NCBI RefSeq assembly: GCF_013362045.1 | Contig: NZ_JABFWW010000299.1 | Coordinates: 1-39,591, forward strand | Source: Frateuria sp. | GTDB taxonomy: Bacteria; Pseudomonadota; Gammaproteobacteria; Xanthomonadales; Rhodanobacteraceae | Length of the DNA stretch: 39,591 bases | Direction of reading: 5' to 3' | Part shown: positions 1-8,172 of the stretch, one piece after another | How the letters are laid out: every line of letters begins with the position of its first letter | How positions within the stretch are numbered: the first letter of the stretch is position 1 | Program-made: the position numbers and the translations under genes | Notes under the pieces: model-generated | The model's input: only the letters and a program-made list of their open reading frames with translations | What the model was told of the DNA's origin: nothing | The model's database searches: none

Positions 1-1179
1 GGCCGCCGTCGCGGCGGCGGCGCGGTAGGCATCGCGGAACGGCACGCCGGCGGCGGCCTGCTCGATCGCCACGTCGGTGGCGTACATCGCCGGTTCGATT
101 GCCGCTCGCATGGCCGCCTCGTTCCAGCGCATGCGGGCGAGCAGGTCCGGCGCCAGTTCGAGCGCCGCGAGGCCGTGGGTCACGCCGTGGAAGAGCGAGC
201 CCTTGGAGAACTGCAGGTCGCGCTGGTAGCCCGAGGGCAGCGACAGCAACTGCTCGATCTCGCAGCGCGCCGCCGCCACGGTGGCATAGCTGGCGCGCAG
301 CAGCTCGACCACGTCCGGGTTGCGTTTGTTCGGCATGATGGAGCTGCCGGTGGTGTATTCGGGCGGCAGGCTGACGAAGCCGAACTCGGCGGTGGTGAAC
401 AGCGACAGGTCCCAGGCCAGCCGGCGCAGGTCCAGCAGCGCGCTGGCCAGCGACTCCAGCGCGGCCAGCTCGAACTTGCCGCGCGAGAGCTGCGCGTAGA
501 CCGGCGAGACCTGCATTCGCGCGAAGCCCAGCGCCCGCGTGGTGTGGTCGCGATCCAGCGGCAGGTTCACGCCGTAGCCGGCCGCGGTGCCCAGCGGGTT
601 GGCATCGATCCAGGCCAGCGTCTGGCGCGCACGCACGGCGCTGTCGATGAAGCCCTCGGCGAAACCCGCGAACCACATCGCCGTGGAGGACACCACCGCA
701 CGCTGCAGGTGCGTGTAGCCGGGCAACGGCAGCGCCGGCTGCGACGCGCGGTCCAGGCACACAGCGGCGATCGCCCGGCACTGCGCGCCGAGCGCGGCCA
801 GCTTTTCCTTCAGCCACAGCCGCGTGGCGACCAGGATCTGGTCGTTGCGGCTGCGCCCGGTGTGCACGCGCCGGCCGGCATCGCCGAGCCGCTCGGTGAG
901 CCGCGCCTCGATCGCCGAATGGCCGTCCTCGTAGCGCTCGTCGAGCACGAAGGCGCCGCCGCGGAAATCCGTCGCCAGCGCATCGAGCTCGTGCGCCAGC
1001 GCGGCGGCCTCCTCAGCGGATACCACGCCGATGCGGGCGAGGCCTTCCACGTGCGCCTTGCTGGCGGCGATGTCGTGCAGGAAGAACTCGCGGTCGAGCA
1101 GCACGTCGTTGCCGGCGAGGAAACGCATGATGCGCGCGTCCACCTGCACGTCGGCCTTCTGCCAGAGTAGGTCGGTCAT
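1..1179 (-). CDS. argH: argininosuccinate lyase, C-terminus cut by window edge
   Basis: Cleaves argininosuccinate to arginine and fumarate, the last step of arginine synthesis, in the cytoplasm. The frame is open for 393 codons from ATG at 1177-1179 to the left edge, so roughly the last 40 residues of a normal 430-residue protein lie outside. The fumarase/aspartase superfamily signature [12 protein letters not shown] is encoded near 320-355, and the HTGRSRNDQ block near 835-865 is typical of ArgH. It is the last visible gene of the argF'-G-E'-B-C-H operon and starts 26 bases after the argC stop. In Xanthomonas proB and proA usually follow; that part is not visible here. The assignment is firm. 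Confidence 0.96.
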   Translation of the reverse strand, partial: MTDLLWQKADVQVDARIMRFLAGNDVLLDREFFLHDIAASKAHVEGLARIGVVSAEEAAALAHELDALATDFRGGAFVLDERYEDGHSAIEARLTERLGDAGRRVHTGRSRNDQILVATRLWLKEKLAALGAQCRAIAAVCLDRASQPALPLPGYTHLQRAVVSSTAMWFAGFAEGFIDSAVRARQTLAWIDANPLGTAAGYGVNLPLDRDHTTRALGFARMQVSPVYAQLSRGKFELAALESLASALLDLRRLAWDLSLFTTAEFGFVSLPPEYTTGSSIMPNKRNPDVVELLRASYATVAAARCEIEQLLSLPSGYQRDLQFSKGSLFHGVTHGLAALELAPDLLARMRWNEAAMRAAIEPAMYATDVAIEQAAAGVPFRDAYRAAAATAA

Positions 1180-1205
1180 GGTCGTGTCCTTGGCGTTGGT
1201 GGCGA

Positions 1206-2156
1206 TCAGGCGAACGGGATGCTTTCGAGCTCGGGCCGGCCCAGCGCCAGGTTGATGTTCTGCATCGCCTGCGTGGCGGCGCCCTTGAGCAGGTTGTCGA
1301 GGGTGGCCACGATCACTACGCGCCGGCCGTCGGCGGCCAGGGCGAAGCCGCCGATTTCCGCGTGGTGCCTGCCGGCGATGCGGCTGACCCAGGGCGCCTC
1401 GTCGAGTACGCGCACCAGCGGCTCGGCCTCGTAGGCATGGCGGAAGCGCGCGGTCACGTCATCGCGCTTGAGTGCGCGCGCCAGATAAAGGTTGCAGGTG
1501 ACCGTAAGGCCGCGGAAATGCTGCGCCACGTGCGGCATGAACTCCACCGGCACGCCCAGGTGGGTGGAGGCCTCGCGCTCGTGCATGTGGCCGGTGAGCG
1601 CATACGGCATGAGGTTGTCGCGCAGCTTGTCCGGATCGTTCTTGTCCGAGGGCGTGGTGCCCGCGCCCGAGTAGCCGGACACGCCGAAGCACACCGGCGG
1701 CGCGGCCAGCAGGTCCTTCAGCGGCGCCACCGCAAGCTGCATCGCAGTGGCGTAGCAACCCGGGTTGCTGATCCGCCGCTGCCCGCGCCAGCGGCCGCGG
1801 GTCAGCTCCGGCAAGCCGTAATACCAGCGCTCGTCGAAGCGATAGTCGGCCGACAGGTCGACGATCAGCGGATCGCTGCCGCCCTGGTCGAAGGCCTCGA
1901 CGCAGGCGCCGGCCTTGCCATTGGGCAGCGCCAGGATCACTACATCGGCCCCGAGTCGAGGCAAGTCCTCGTGCGCGGGTGCTGTGTAGCGCAGCTCGCC
2001 GGCGTACTCGGGCACGTGCGCGTCCACGCGCTGGCCGTCCAGTTCGCGCGAGGAGACGTAGGCCAACTCGAGCGCGGGATGCCGCGCGATAAGGCGTATC
2101 AGCTCGGCGCCGGTGTGGCCGCGTGCCCCGACGATGCCTACGGTTTTCTTTTCCAT
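1206..2156 (-). CDS. argC: N-acetyl-gamma-glutamyl-phosphate reductase
   Basis: Reduces N-acetylglutamyl phosphate to N-acetylglutamate semialdehyde with NADPH, the third step of arginine synthesis. The 316-residue protein begins with a Rossmann nucleotide-binding motif ([14 protein letters not shown]). It carries the catalytic cysteine in SNPGCYATA at about residues 131-139 and the HAEIGGFA block with the catalytic histidine near residue 265. The length matches the Xanthomonas type of ArgC. The ATG at 2154-2156 directly precedes the Rossmann strand, so the start is secure. It lies between argB and argH. The 87-base gap before it holds the end of a dispersed palindromic repeat. Confidence 0.95.
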   Translation of the reverse strand: MEKKTVGIVGARGHTGAELIRLIARHPALELAYVSSRELDGQRVDAHVPEYAGELRYTAPAHEDLPRLGADVVILALPNGKAGACVEAFDQGGSDPLIVDLSADYRFDERWYYGLPELTRGRWRGQRRISNPGCYATAMQLAVAPLKDLLAAPPVCFGVSGYSGAGTTPSDKNDPDKLRDNLMPYALTGHMHEREASTHLGVPVEFMPHVAQHFRGLTVTCNLYLARALKRDDVTARFRHAYEAEPLVRVLDEAPWVSRIAGRHHAEIGGFALAADGRRVVIVATLDNLLKGAATQAMQNINLALGRPELESIPFA

Positions 2157-2243
2157 CGATCACTCCGTTGCTTGGCTTCCCGCCGCGGGTGCAATGCGGG
2201 TACAGGGGAGGCCTTTTGCTCTGGCCCAGGGTGAAAAGCGTCC

Positions 2244-2290
2244 TTACCCGACCCTCTCCCCGGGCTGCGCCAGGGAAGAAGGCTCGCGGT
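2244..2290. repeat. REP-like palindromic repeat covering the argB stop
   Basis: The segment has a CCCTCTCCCCGGGC core, then TGCGCCAGGGAAGAAGG. The same pattern recurs at 28616-28650 in the alr-dnaB gap, and related CTCTCC/GGAGAG palindromes lie at 4263-4287, 4726-4822 and 8104-8123. The copy supplies the stop codon and last codons of argB. I recognise it as a member of the widespread CCCTCTCCCC..GGGGAGAGGG REP type, from memory. Confidence 0.6.
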
Positions 2291-3602
2291 CGAGAAGCGT
2301 GGGCACCCTCTGCGCACAGTGTTCCACGCAACGTTCGATCTTCCGGAAATCGTCGATGCCGTACCAGTACACCTTCCAGCGCGGCTGCTTCAGGCAGCCG
2401 TCGCATTCGGCGTCGTAGAACGGATTGACGTTGTTGCCGTGGCGCGAGCGCCAGAACAGCTGCGGGTTGCCTTCGCGCATCACCAGCCAGACCGCGCGCC
2501 CCAGGCCCTCGCCCTGCGCCTCGTCGAGCACGGCGAACTTGTCCAGGTAGGCCGTGCCTTCCGCGTGGGTGAGGATCATCGCCGCGCGGTAGTTCTCGCT
2601 GACGTAGACCCGGAACGGCTGCGTGCGCTCGAAATAGTCGGGCACCAGCGCGCGGCCGAAGCTCGACTCGATCAGCCCCCGCAGGCGCGCCTGGTCCACG
2701 CCGTCCCAGGAATCGAACGTCAGCACCTTCTCGCCCCGCCGCACCAGGGTGCCCGAGCCCTTGTGCGTGAACAGCTCCTTGGCCAGCTCCGCCGGCCGCG
2801 TGATCGACACCGACGAGGTGAGCGGCAGGTCGGCCAGCAGGTCGGCGATCTGCTCGATCTTCAGCCGCATGCCGCCGTCGATCCACGGTTGCGCCATCAG
2901 GTGCTCGTACTCGGTGGACAGGTTGATCGAGTCGATCACTTGCCCCTGCGCGTCGAGCAGGCCGCCGGTGCCGGTGAGGAACACGATCTTGTACGGCTGC
3001 AGCACGCGCACCAGCTCGTTGGCCGCCACGTCCGCGTTGATGTTGAGCAGCTGGCCTTCGGCCGTCTCGCCCAGGCTGGCGATCACCGGGATCGCATTGG
3101 CGCGCAGCGCCGCCTCGATCGGCGCCAGCTCGATGCCGGTGACCTTGCCGACCATGCCCAACGCCTCGCGGTCCAGGTAATCGGACGCAAAGACGCCTGC
3201 GGCGACCGACACGGCACGCGTATCCATCGCATGCAGCGCGTCCACCAGCCGCAGGTTCTGCTGCTGGAACACGCGGCGCACCACGCCCAGCGCCTGCGGC
3301 GTGGTCACGCGCAGGCCGCCCACCGTCTGCTTGACGATGCCGGCGGCGGCCAGCTCCTGGTCCAGCTGCGGACCGGCGCCGTGCAGCACGATCGGGGTCA
3401 GGCCCACCTGCTGCAGGAAGGTGAGCGAGGAGGCCAGCGCCGGCAGGTCGTCGCGCAGTACCGCGCCGCCGACCTTCACCACGGCGAAACGCTTGGCATC
3501 GATCTGCGAAAAGCGCTTGAGGTACTGCTGGATTTCCTTGGCGCTGCCCATGCTCTCGAGCAGCCGCACGATGGTCTTGCGCGTGTGCTTATGCGTTTCC
3601 AC
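2244..3602 (-). CDS. argB: bifunctional N-acetylglutamate kinase/synthase
   Basis: A fusion of the amino acid kinase fold (about residues 25-285: [37 protein letters not shown]) with a GNAT-type acetyltransferase domain (about 295-440), the Xanthomonas NAGS/K arrangement. The fusion supplies both the first step (acetylation of glutamate) and the second (phosphorylation of N-acetylglutamate). This explains why no separate argA is needed in the cluster. The gene overlaps argE' by 14 bases, which suggests translational coupling. The last 15 or so residues (from about LDREPSS to the stop) are encoded by a dispersed palindromic repeat at 2244-2290, so the C-terminal tail is probably not ancestral. 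Confidence 0.94.
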   Translation of the reverse strand: METHKHTRKTIVRLLESMGSAKEIQQYLKRFSQIDAKRFAVVKVGGAVLRDDLPALASSLTFLQQVGLTPIVLHGAGPQLDQELAAAGIVKQTVGGLRVTTPQALGVVRRVFQQQNLRLVDALHAMDTRAVSVAAGVFASDYLDREALGMVGKVTGIELAPIEAALRANAIPVIASLGETAEGQLLNINADVAANELVRVLQPYKIVFLTGTGGLLDAQGQVIDSINLSTEYEHLMAQPWIDGGMRLKIEQIADLLADLPLTSSVSITRPAELAKELFTHKGSGTLVRRGEKVLTFDSWDGVDQARLRGLIESSFGRALVPDYFERTQPFRVYVSENYRAAMILTHAEGTAYLDKFAVLDEAQGEGLGRAVWLVMREGNPQLFWRSRHGNNVNPFYDAECDGCLKQPRWKVYWYGIDDFRKIERCVEHCAQRVPTLLDREPSSLAQPGERVG

Positions 3603-4719
3603 GGCTCACGATCCGGTAGAGGTTGTCTGCGTATTGCTCGAGCTGGTCGAGCGCGATCCATTCGTCCGCGCTGTGCGCCTGGACGATGTCGCCCGGGCCA
3701 TAGACGAAGGCAGCGCAGCCGGCGGCGGAGAACAGCGCGGCCTCGGTCCAGAAATCCACGGCGTTGCCGACCGGGATCTCCAGTTCGTCGGCCAGGTCGC
3801 GCGCGGCAAGGCGGCGCGCCTCGGCGGTGGCCGTGTCGCCAGCCGGCAGCGAAGCGCCGCGGAAGGTTTCCTCGAAGTGCACCGGCGGCACGTCCCCCAG
3901 GCCGCGCAAGCGCGCGAGCAGATCGTCCGGGTGCATCGTCGGCAGCGGCCGGAAGCCAAAGCGCAGTTCCGCCGCCGGCGCGATCACGTTGGCCTTGATG
4001 CCGCCCTCGATCCGGCCGATGTTGAAACGCAGGCCGGTGAGCCCGCCGAAGCGCTCGTGCGACTGCGCGGCGACGAAGTCCAGCGCCGCCGCGCCCCAGC
4101 GCACCGCCTGGTGCAGCGCGCTATCGCCGGGCTTCTGCTCGCCCGAGGCATGGCCCGCCTGCCCGGCAAAACGCATCAGCACCGACTGGATGCCGCGATG
4201 CGCGAGCACCGCCTCGCCTCGTGTCGGCTCGGCCACGATGACGGCTTCGTAGGGAGTGGCGCTCCCCTCTCCGGATGGGAGAAGGGGAAAGGCCTTGAGG
4301 AAGCCCGCGATGCAGCGTGCGTCGTTGGCCTCCTCATCGGTGGAGAACAGCAAAGCCAGCGGGCCGTCGGTGGCGTTGGCCACGGCCAGCAGCGCGGCAG
4401 CGGCACCCTTGATGTCGCAGGCACCCAGGCCGATCGCGCGATCGCCCGCCACGCGCAGGACATGCGGGTCGGCGCTCCATGCCGGCGAGTCCGGCACGGT
4501 GTCCAGGTGCACGTTGAACAGCAGCCGCGGCTGGCCGCGCACGGCGTGCAGCGTCACTGCGCCGGCGCCGTAGTCGGTGACCGTCACCTCGAAGCCCGGC
4601 AGTTGCGCGCGCAGGTAATCGAAGAGGCCTCCCGTGCCGATGGCGCGCGGCGGATTGCGCGTGTCGAAGGCGACCAGCGCGCGCAGGTGCTCCAACGTGG
4701 CGTCCAGCAGCGCGCTCAT
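3589..4719 (-). CDS. argE': N-acetylcitrulline deacetylase (M20 family, ArgE')
   Basis: A zinc-dependent M20 amidohydrolase that, in the Xanthomonas pathway, removes acetate from N-acetylcitrulline to give citrulline. The 376 residues contain the metal-ligand blocks NVHLDTVP (about 70-77), [14 protein letters not shown] (about 97-110) and STDEEAND (about 126-133, catalytic glutamate pair). Placement between argG and argB, with an acetylornithine-type transcarbamylase in the same operon, supports acetylcitrulline rather than acetylornithine as substrate; this is inference from context. The Shine-Dalgarno GGGAG before ATG 4717-4719 belongs to a dispersed palindrome. A second copy of that repeat lies in frame at 4258-4290 and adds about 12 residues (near 144-155) to the protein. 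Confidence 0.92.
   Translation of the reverse strand: MSALLDATLEHLRALVAFDTRNPPRAIGTGGLFDYLRAQLPGFEVTVTDYGAGAVTLHAVRGQPRLLFNVHLDTVPDSPAWSADPHVLRVAGDRAIGLGACDIKGAAAALLAVANATDGPLALLFSTDEEANDARCIAGFLKAFPLLPSGEGSATPYEAVIVAEPTRGEAVLAHRGIQSVLMRFAGQAGHASGEQKPGDSALHQAVRWGAAALDFVAAQSHERFGGLTGLRFNIGRIEGGIKANVIAPAAELRFGFRPLPTMHPDDLLARLRGLGDVPPVHFEETFRGASLPAGDTATAEARRLAARDLADELEIPVGNAVDFWTEAALFSAAGCAAFVYGPGDIVQAHSADEWIALDQLEQYADNLYRIVSRGNA
4258..4290. repeat. REP-like repeat inserted in frame within argE'
   Basis: A CCCCTCTCC-GGAT-GGGAGAAGGGG near-palindrome at about 4263-4287 lies inside the argE' reading frame. Read on the minus strand it encodes [13 protein letters not shown] between the conserved segments RCIAGFLK and [11 protein letters not shown], which I would expect to be nearly adjacent in Xanthomonas ArgE'. 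It keeps the frame. It is related to the copies in the argG-argE' gap and before cysS. Confidence 0.65.
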
Positions 4720-4725
4720 CGCATG

Positions 4726-4822
4726 CTCCCGTCGGGAGAGAGGTTGAGCAGCGGGTTCGGCCAGAGCGCAGCGCCCAGGCCCGCCCGGCTGCTCACCCTC
4801 GGCCTCTCGCCCGCGGGGAGAG
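4726..4822. repeat. paired inverted REP-like palindromes (BIME-like) between argG and argE'
   Basis: Two palindromes, CTCCC-GTC-GGGAG (4726-4738) and CTCTCGCCC-GCGGGGAGAG (about 4804-4822), face each other. The inner arms TGAGCAGC (4745-4752) and GCTGCTCA (4788-4795) are exact reverse complements, so the whole can fold as one long structure. It fills most of the 121-base gap between argG and argE' and supplies the ribosome-binding GGGAG of argE'. It may stabilise or attenuate the mRNA; function not shown. Confidence 0.65.
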
Positions 4823-4840
4823 AGGAGACAGGCGCGGCGT

Positions 4841-6046
4841 TCATGCCTTCGCGCCCCGGTTCACTTCCGCCCACAGCGTCGAGCTCATGCCGAACAGCTT
4901 GATGAAACCCTCGGCTTCTTCCACGCCCCAGTCGGCCGACTGCGCGTAGGTGGCGCCCTTGGCATTGAGGATGTGCGGCGAGGCGATGGCCACCGCGCTG
5001 ACCATGCCACCGCTGGTCTCCAGCGTCACCTCGCCGTTGACGGTGGACTGGCTGGACGCCAGGAAGGCTTCAAGGTCGGTCTTGATCGGGTCGTGGAAGA
5101 AGCCCTCGTACACCACCTCCACCCACTTGCGCGCCACCTCGGGCTTGAAGCGGTTCTGCTGCTTGGACAGCACGGCCTCTTCCAGCGCGCGGTGCGCGGC
5201 GAGCAGCGCGGTCAGGCCCGGCGCCTCGAACACGATGCGGCCTTTCAGGCCGATGGTGGTGTCGCCGGTGTACATGCCGCGGCCCACGCCGTAGGGCGCG
5301 AACAGCGCGTTGAGCCTGGCGAGGATCTCGTGGCCAGCCAGCTTCTGGCCATCCAGCGACACTGCTTCGCCGTTCTGGAAGCCGATCTTCACCCGCAGCG
5401 GTTCGGCGGGCCATTCGGCGCGCGGCTTGCACCAGCCGCGCGCGCCCTCGCCCGGCGCCTGCCACTTGTCGATCTCGCCGCCGGACATGGTCACGCCCAG
5501 CAGGTTCTCGTTGATGGTGTAGGCCTGCTGCTTGGCGCGCACGCCGAAGCCGCGCTCCTCCAGGTACTTCTGCTCGTAGGCGCGGGTCTGCGTGTGCTGT
5601 TTCTGGATCTCGCGGATCGGAGCAACGATCCGGTAGTCGCCCAGCGCCTTGACCGCCAGATCGAAGCGCACCTGGTCGTTGCCCATGCCGGTGCAGCCGT
5701 GCGCGATGGCGTGGGTGCCCAGCTCCGCGCAGCGCGCGAGCGCCGTCTCGACGATAAGGTAGCGGTCGGACACCAGCAGCGGGTACTGGCCCTGGTAGCC
5801 CTCGCCCGCCCACACGAACGGCTTGACGAAACCGTTCCAGATCGCCGGGCCGCCGTCGACGGTGCGGTGGCTGGCGACGCCCAGTTCCTGCGCGCGGTGC
5901 TCGATGAAGGCGCGCTCCTCGTCGTCCACGCCGCCGGTGTCGGCGAACACGGTGTGCACGTTCCAGCCCTGCTCCTTGAGGTAGGGCACGCAGAAGCTGG
6001 TGTCGAGGCCGCCGGAGAAGGCGAGGACGATGTCTTTCTGGCTCAT
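4841..6046 (-). CDS. argG: argininosuccinate synthase
   Basis: ATP-dependent condensation of citrulline with aspartate to argininosuccinate. The 401-residue protein starts with the PP-loop ATP pyrophosphatase motif AFSGGLDTS (residues 9-17). It shows the conserved blocks [14 protein letters not shown] (near residue 115) and ETSGGM near residue 343, so it is the usual short (about 400 residue) bacterial type. ATG 6044-6046 is 21 bases downstream of the argF' stop. The gene is the second of the operon, between the transcarbamylase and the deacetylase. Confidence 0.96.
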   Translation of the reverse strand: MSQKDIVLAFSGGLDTSFCVPYLKEQGWNVHTVFADTGGVDDEERAFIEHRAQELGVASHRTVDGGPAIWNGFVKPFVWAGEGYQGQYPLLVSDRYLIVETALARCAELGTHAIAHGCTGMGNDQVRFDLAVKALGDYRIVAPIREIQKQHTQTRAYEQKYLEERGFGVRAKQQAYTINENLLGVTMSGGEIDKWQAPGEGARGWCKPRAEWPAEPLRVKIGFQNGEAVSLDGQKLAGHEILARLNALFAPYGVGRGMYTGDTTIGLKGRIVFEAPGLTALLAAHRALEEAVLSKQQNRFKPEVARKWVEVVYEGFFHDPIKTDLEAFLASSQSTVNGEVTLETSGGMVSAVAIASPHILNAKGATYAQSADWGVEEAEGFIKLFGMSSTLWAEVNRGAKA

Positions 6047-6067
6047 GGTGTTGTCTCGTTCGGGCAG

Positions 6068-7072
6068 TCAGGAGGCGAGCAGCGAGGCCATCACGGCCTT
6101 CTGCACGTGCAGGCGGTTTTCGGCTTCGTCGATGGCGATGCAATAGGGGGCGTCCATCACCGCGTCGGTGGCCTTGACGTTGCGGCGCAGCGGCAGGCAA
6201 TGGCTGAACAGGCCGTGGTCGGTGAGCGCCATCTTGGCCTCGTCCACGATGAAGTGCCGGTGTGCCTCGCGGATCGGCTTTTCCTGCTCCCAGCGACCGA
6301 AGTACGGCAGCGCGCCCCAGCTCTTGGCATAGACCACATGGGCGCCGCTGTAGGCCTCGGCGATGTCGTGGCTGACCTTGAGCGAGCCGCCGTTCTGCGC
6401 GGCGTTCTGGCGGCCGGCCTCCATGTAGCGCTCGTCGAGCACGTACTCGGGCGTGGGGCAAAGCAGGGTCACGTCCATGCCCAGCTTGGTGGCGATCAGC
6501 AGCGCGGAGTTGGCCACCGCCGTGTTGAGCGGCTTGGGATGGTAGGTCCAGGTCAGCACGTACTTCTTGTTCTTGAGGTCGCCCAGGTGCTCTTTCAGTG
6601 CCAGCGCGTGCGCCAGCTCCTGGCACGGGTGGGTGATCGTCTCCATGTTGATCACCGGCACCGTCGCGTAACGGGCGAAGGCCTTGATCACGCGGTCCTC
6701 GCGGTCCACCGCCCAGTCCTGGAACTTCGGGAAGGCGCGCACGGCGATCAGGTCGACGTAGCGGCTGAGCACGCGCGCCACCTCGGCGATGTGCTCTTCG
6801 GTATCGCCGTCCATCACCGTGCCGACATCGAACTCGATCGGCCATGCATCCTTGCCGGGCGCAAGCACGATGGCGTGGCCGCCCAGGTGGAACGCCCCCA
6901 GTTCGAAGCTGGTGCGCGTGCGCATCGAGGGATTGAAGAACAGGAGCGCGACGGACTTGCCGGCCAGCTGCTGGCCGCGCGGCGAGCGCTTGAACGCGGC
7001 CGCCTGTTCCAGCAGCGCATCGATCTCGGCGCGGCTGTAGTCCTGGGTGGTGAGGAAGTGTCGTGGGGCCAT
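6068..7072 (-). CDS. argF': N-acetylornithine carbamoyltransferase
   Basis: Transfers carbamoyl phosphate to N-acetylornithine to make N-acetylcitrulline, the defining step of the Xanthomonas-type arginine pathway. The protein is 334 residues. It has the carbamoyl-phosphate motif FNPSMRTRTS (about 46-55), Glu92 in GDTEEH, HPCQELAHA and HCLPLRRNVKATDA with the lysine that is carboxylated in the Xanthomonas enzyme (about residue 300). Glu92 is reported to select acetylornithine over succinylornithine. I chose ATG 7070-7072 because it matches the family's N-terminus (hydrophobic residue-xx-HFL-T-QD-SRAE). A TTG at 7124-7126 gives an unsupported 18-residue extension overlapping the upstream terminator hairpin. 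First gene of the arginine operon. Confidence 0.95.
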   Translation of the reverse strand: MAPRHFLTTQDYSRAEIDALLEQAAAFKRSPRGQQLAGKSVALLFFNPSMRTRTSFELGAFHLGGHAIVLAPGKDAWPIEFDVGTVMDGDTEEHIAEVARVLSRYVDLIAVRAFPKFQDWAVDREDRVIKAFARYATVPVINMETITHPCQELAHALALKEHLGDLKNKKYVLTWTYHPKPLNTAVANSALLIATKLGMDVTLLCPTPEYVLDERYMEAGRQNAAQNGGSLKVSHDIAEAYSGAHVVYAKSWGALPYFGRWEQEKPIREAHRHFIVDEAKMALTDHGLFSHCLPLRRNVKATDAVMDAPYCIAIDEAENRLHVQKAVMASLLAS

Positions 7073-7128
7073 GATCGGGCTCGCGGTTCGTGGAAGCGGC
7101 TTCGGCGATCGCGGCGGGTTCTTCAAAC

Positions 7129-7153
7129 AAAAAACCCGGCGCGAGGGCCGGGT
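7129..7153 (-). terminator. Rho-independent terminator in the argF' leader (putative attenuator)
   Basis: On the minus strand AAACCCGGC, a six-base loop and GCCGGGTTT form a perfect 9-bp stem followed by TTTTTTG. It ends about 57 bases upstream of the argF' ATG and downstream of a promoter and a short leader ORF, so no ordinary gene needs it for termination. Its 5' arm ACCCGGCC (7146-7153) is complementary to GGCCGGGT at the end of the leader ORF. That fits a transcription attenuator. Confidence 0.75.
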
Positions 7154-7191
7154 TTGTTCGTCGTCGCGCCCTGGGCGCGTGCTGCGACAGC

Positions 7192-7296
7192 CTACCCGGC
7201 CGAATGTCGGTCCAGCGGTCGGCGCGCACGCGAGGTCATGCCAGCGGCCATGCGGGCGCTGGTGAGCACGGTAGCGGTGTAGGCGGCTGCGGACAT
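7192..7296 (-). CDS. putative leader peptide of the arginine operon, 34 codons
   Basis: ATG 7294-7296 opens a 34-codon frame ending with TAG at 7192-7194. The second half carries the Arg-rich run SRARRPLDR: Arg at codons 23, 25, 26 and 30, plus Arg15, two of them the CGA codon normally scarce in high-GC genomes. The last codons and the stop contain GGCCGGGTAG, which can pair with the 5' arm of the downstream terminator (antiterminator) and with CTACCCGG at 7304-7311. A ribosome stalled at codons 23-26 would leave this segment free. The Shine-Dalgarno is weak (GGAA about 9 bases upstream). An internal ATG at codon 20 is an alternative start. Function is inferred from layout only. Confidence 0.5.
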   Translation of the reverse strand: MSAAAYTATVLTSARMAAGMTSRARRPLDRHSAG

Positions 7297-7320
7297 GCGG
7301 GTTCCGGGTAGGGAGCGGGC

Positions 7321-7349
7321 ATCATGCCGGCATTCGTGCGGCGATGCAA
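7321..7349 (-). promoter_or_regulatory. probable sigma-70 promoter of the arginine operon
   Basis: Minus-strand TTGCAT (7344-7349), a 17-base spacer and CATGAT (7321-7326) resemble -35 and -10 boxes. Transcription would begin near 7313, just before the CTACCCGG that can pair with the end of the leader ORF. The match to consensus is moderate. Confidence 0.45.
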
Positions 7350-7359
7350 CAACTATTTT

Positions 7360-7383
7360 GGACGTCCATACGAACGGACGTCC
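7360..7383. promoter_or_regulatory. tandem GGACGTCC palindromes upstream of the arg promoter (putative operator)
   Basis: GGACGTCCATA occurs twice (7360-7370 and 7376-7386), 16 bases apart, each with a perfect 8-bp palindrome. The pair sits 11 bases upstream of the -35 box, between the arg promoter and the terminator of the next gene. The sequence does not look like an E. coli ArgR box. It is reminiscent of MetJ boxes (AGACGTCT), but the spacing is different. The binding protein is unknown. Confidence 0.4.
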
Positions 7384-7392
7384 ATAACGAAA

Positions 7393-7416
7393 ACCGCCGC
7401 CCGGAGGCGGCGGTCT
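7393..7416 (-). terminator. Rho-independent terminator of the glycine-zipper gene
   Basis: Minus strand ACCGCCGCC, a four-base loop and GGCGGCGGT form a 9-bp perfect stem followed by TTTTCGTT, immediately downstream of the stop codon at 7421. Confidence 0.8.
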
Positions 7417-7420
7417 TCGC

Positions 7421-7957
7421 TCATTCGGCGGGCGCAATGCTCACGCGCACCCGCAGGCGCTCACCGGGATCGTAGTTCAGGCGCGAAACGTAGACCTCGC
7501 CGTGGTAGCGGTACTCGACGTCGTAGCCCATCAGCCGGCGCTGCTCGCTGACCGAACTGACCTCGCGGCAACGGGTCACGGTGTCGTCATACTCGCGATC
7601 GCCCCGGCTGGCGACGCCGTGGCCTACCGCGCCACCGGCCACGGCGCCGACGACCGTGGCCGCCTTGCGCCCATCGCCTTTGCCCACCGTGTTGCCGAGC
7701 ACACCGCCGATCACCGCGCCCAGCACCGTGCCTGCGGTCGTATTGCCGCCGCCTTCGCGGCGAACCACCGGCTGGTCGTAGCACTCCTGCCGCGGCACCT
7801 CGGAGCGGGCCACGCCGTAGACCGGATCGACCCGCAACACGTCGGCCCAGCCGTAGTGCGTGTTGGTGTCGTCGCCATCGGCATAGCGCCTGTCCTGCGC
7901 ATGCACGGTGCCGGCCACGAGAGCCAACGCCAGCGCGGGGAGAAACATCTTGTTCAT
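7421..7957 (-). CDS. secreted glycine-zipper 2TM domain protein
   Basis: A 178-residue envelope protein of unknown function. An N-terminal signal peptide (residues 1-20, cleavage expected after VHA) is followed by a Tyr/Asp-rich segment. Next comes a glycine-zipper pair of hydrophobic helices (about residues 70-115, [13 protein letters not shown] and [11 protein letters not shown]) like that of the 17-kDa antigen/SlyB-type proteins, then a C-terminal beta-like domain. There is no lipobox cysteine, so it is probably not a lipoprotein. ATG 7955-7957 is chosen because a strong GGAGG lies five bases upstream and the signal peptide begins there; the frame extends further but lacks a signal. It is transcribed alone, divergent from cysS. 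Confidence 0.8.
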   Translation of the reverse strand: MNKMFLPALALALVAGTVHAQDRRYADGDDTNTHYGWADVLRVDPVYGVARSEVPRQECYDQPVVRREGGGNTTAGTVLGAVIGGVLGNTVGKGDGRKAATVVGAVAGGAVGHGVASRGDREYDDTVTRCREVSSVSEQRRLMGYDVEYRYHGEVYVSRLNYDPGERLRVRVSIAPAE

Positions 7958-8103
7958 GGGACCTCCAACATGGTCCGAAACGCGCTTCTGCGCGGTTCCC
8001 ATTGCAGCAAATTCACGCTGAATCAACGCTTAGAGCGCTTGACGGCCGACGCGCGGGCGCAATCCGGCCCGCCGGGACGTTTTCCCGCCTCCCTTTGCCC
8101 AGC

Positions 8104-8123
8104 CTTCTCCCCGTCGGGGAGAG
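8104..8123. repeat. REP-like palindrome upstream of cysS
   Basis: TCTCCCC-GTC-GGGGAGA, the same family as the palindromes in the arginine operon. It fills part of the gap between the glycine-zipper gene and cysS. Confidence 0.6.
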
Positions 8124-8172
8124 GCAGCAGAAGCGGGCTGCTAAGATGCGCGGCTTGGCCCGCGCTACCGAC

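Noticed and set aside
4841-6046. Plus-strand open frames antisense to argG and argF' (to 769 codons)
   Set aside because: High-GC codon bias leaves the opposite strand open; the translations have no recognisable motifs.
7124-7126. TTG start giving a longer argF' product
   Set aside because: The extra 18 residues are not family-like and the start falls against the terminator hairpin; ATG 7072 matches homologues.
7421-7957. Lipoprotein (SlyB-like) annotation
   Set aside because: The signal peptide ends in VHA followed by Gln with no lipobox cysteine, so signal peptidase I cleavage is more likely.
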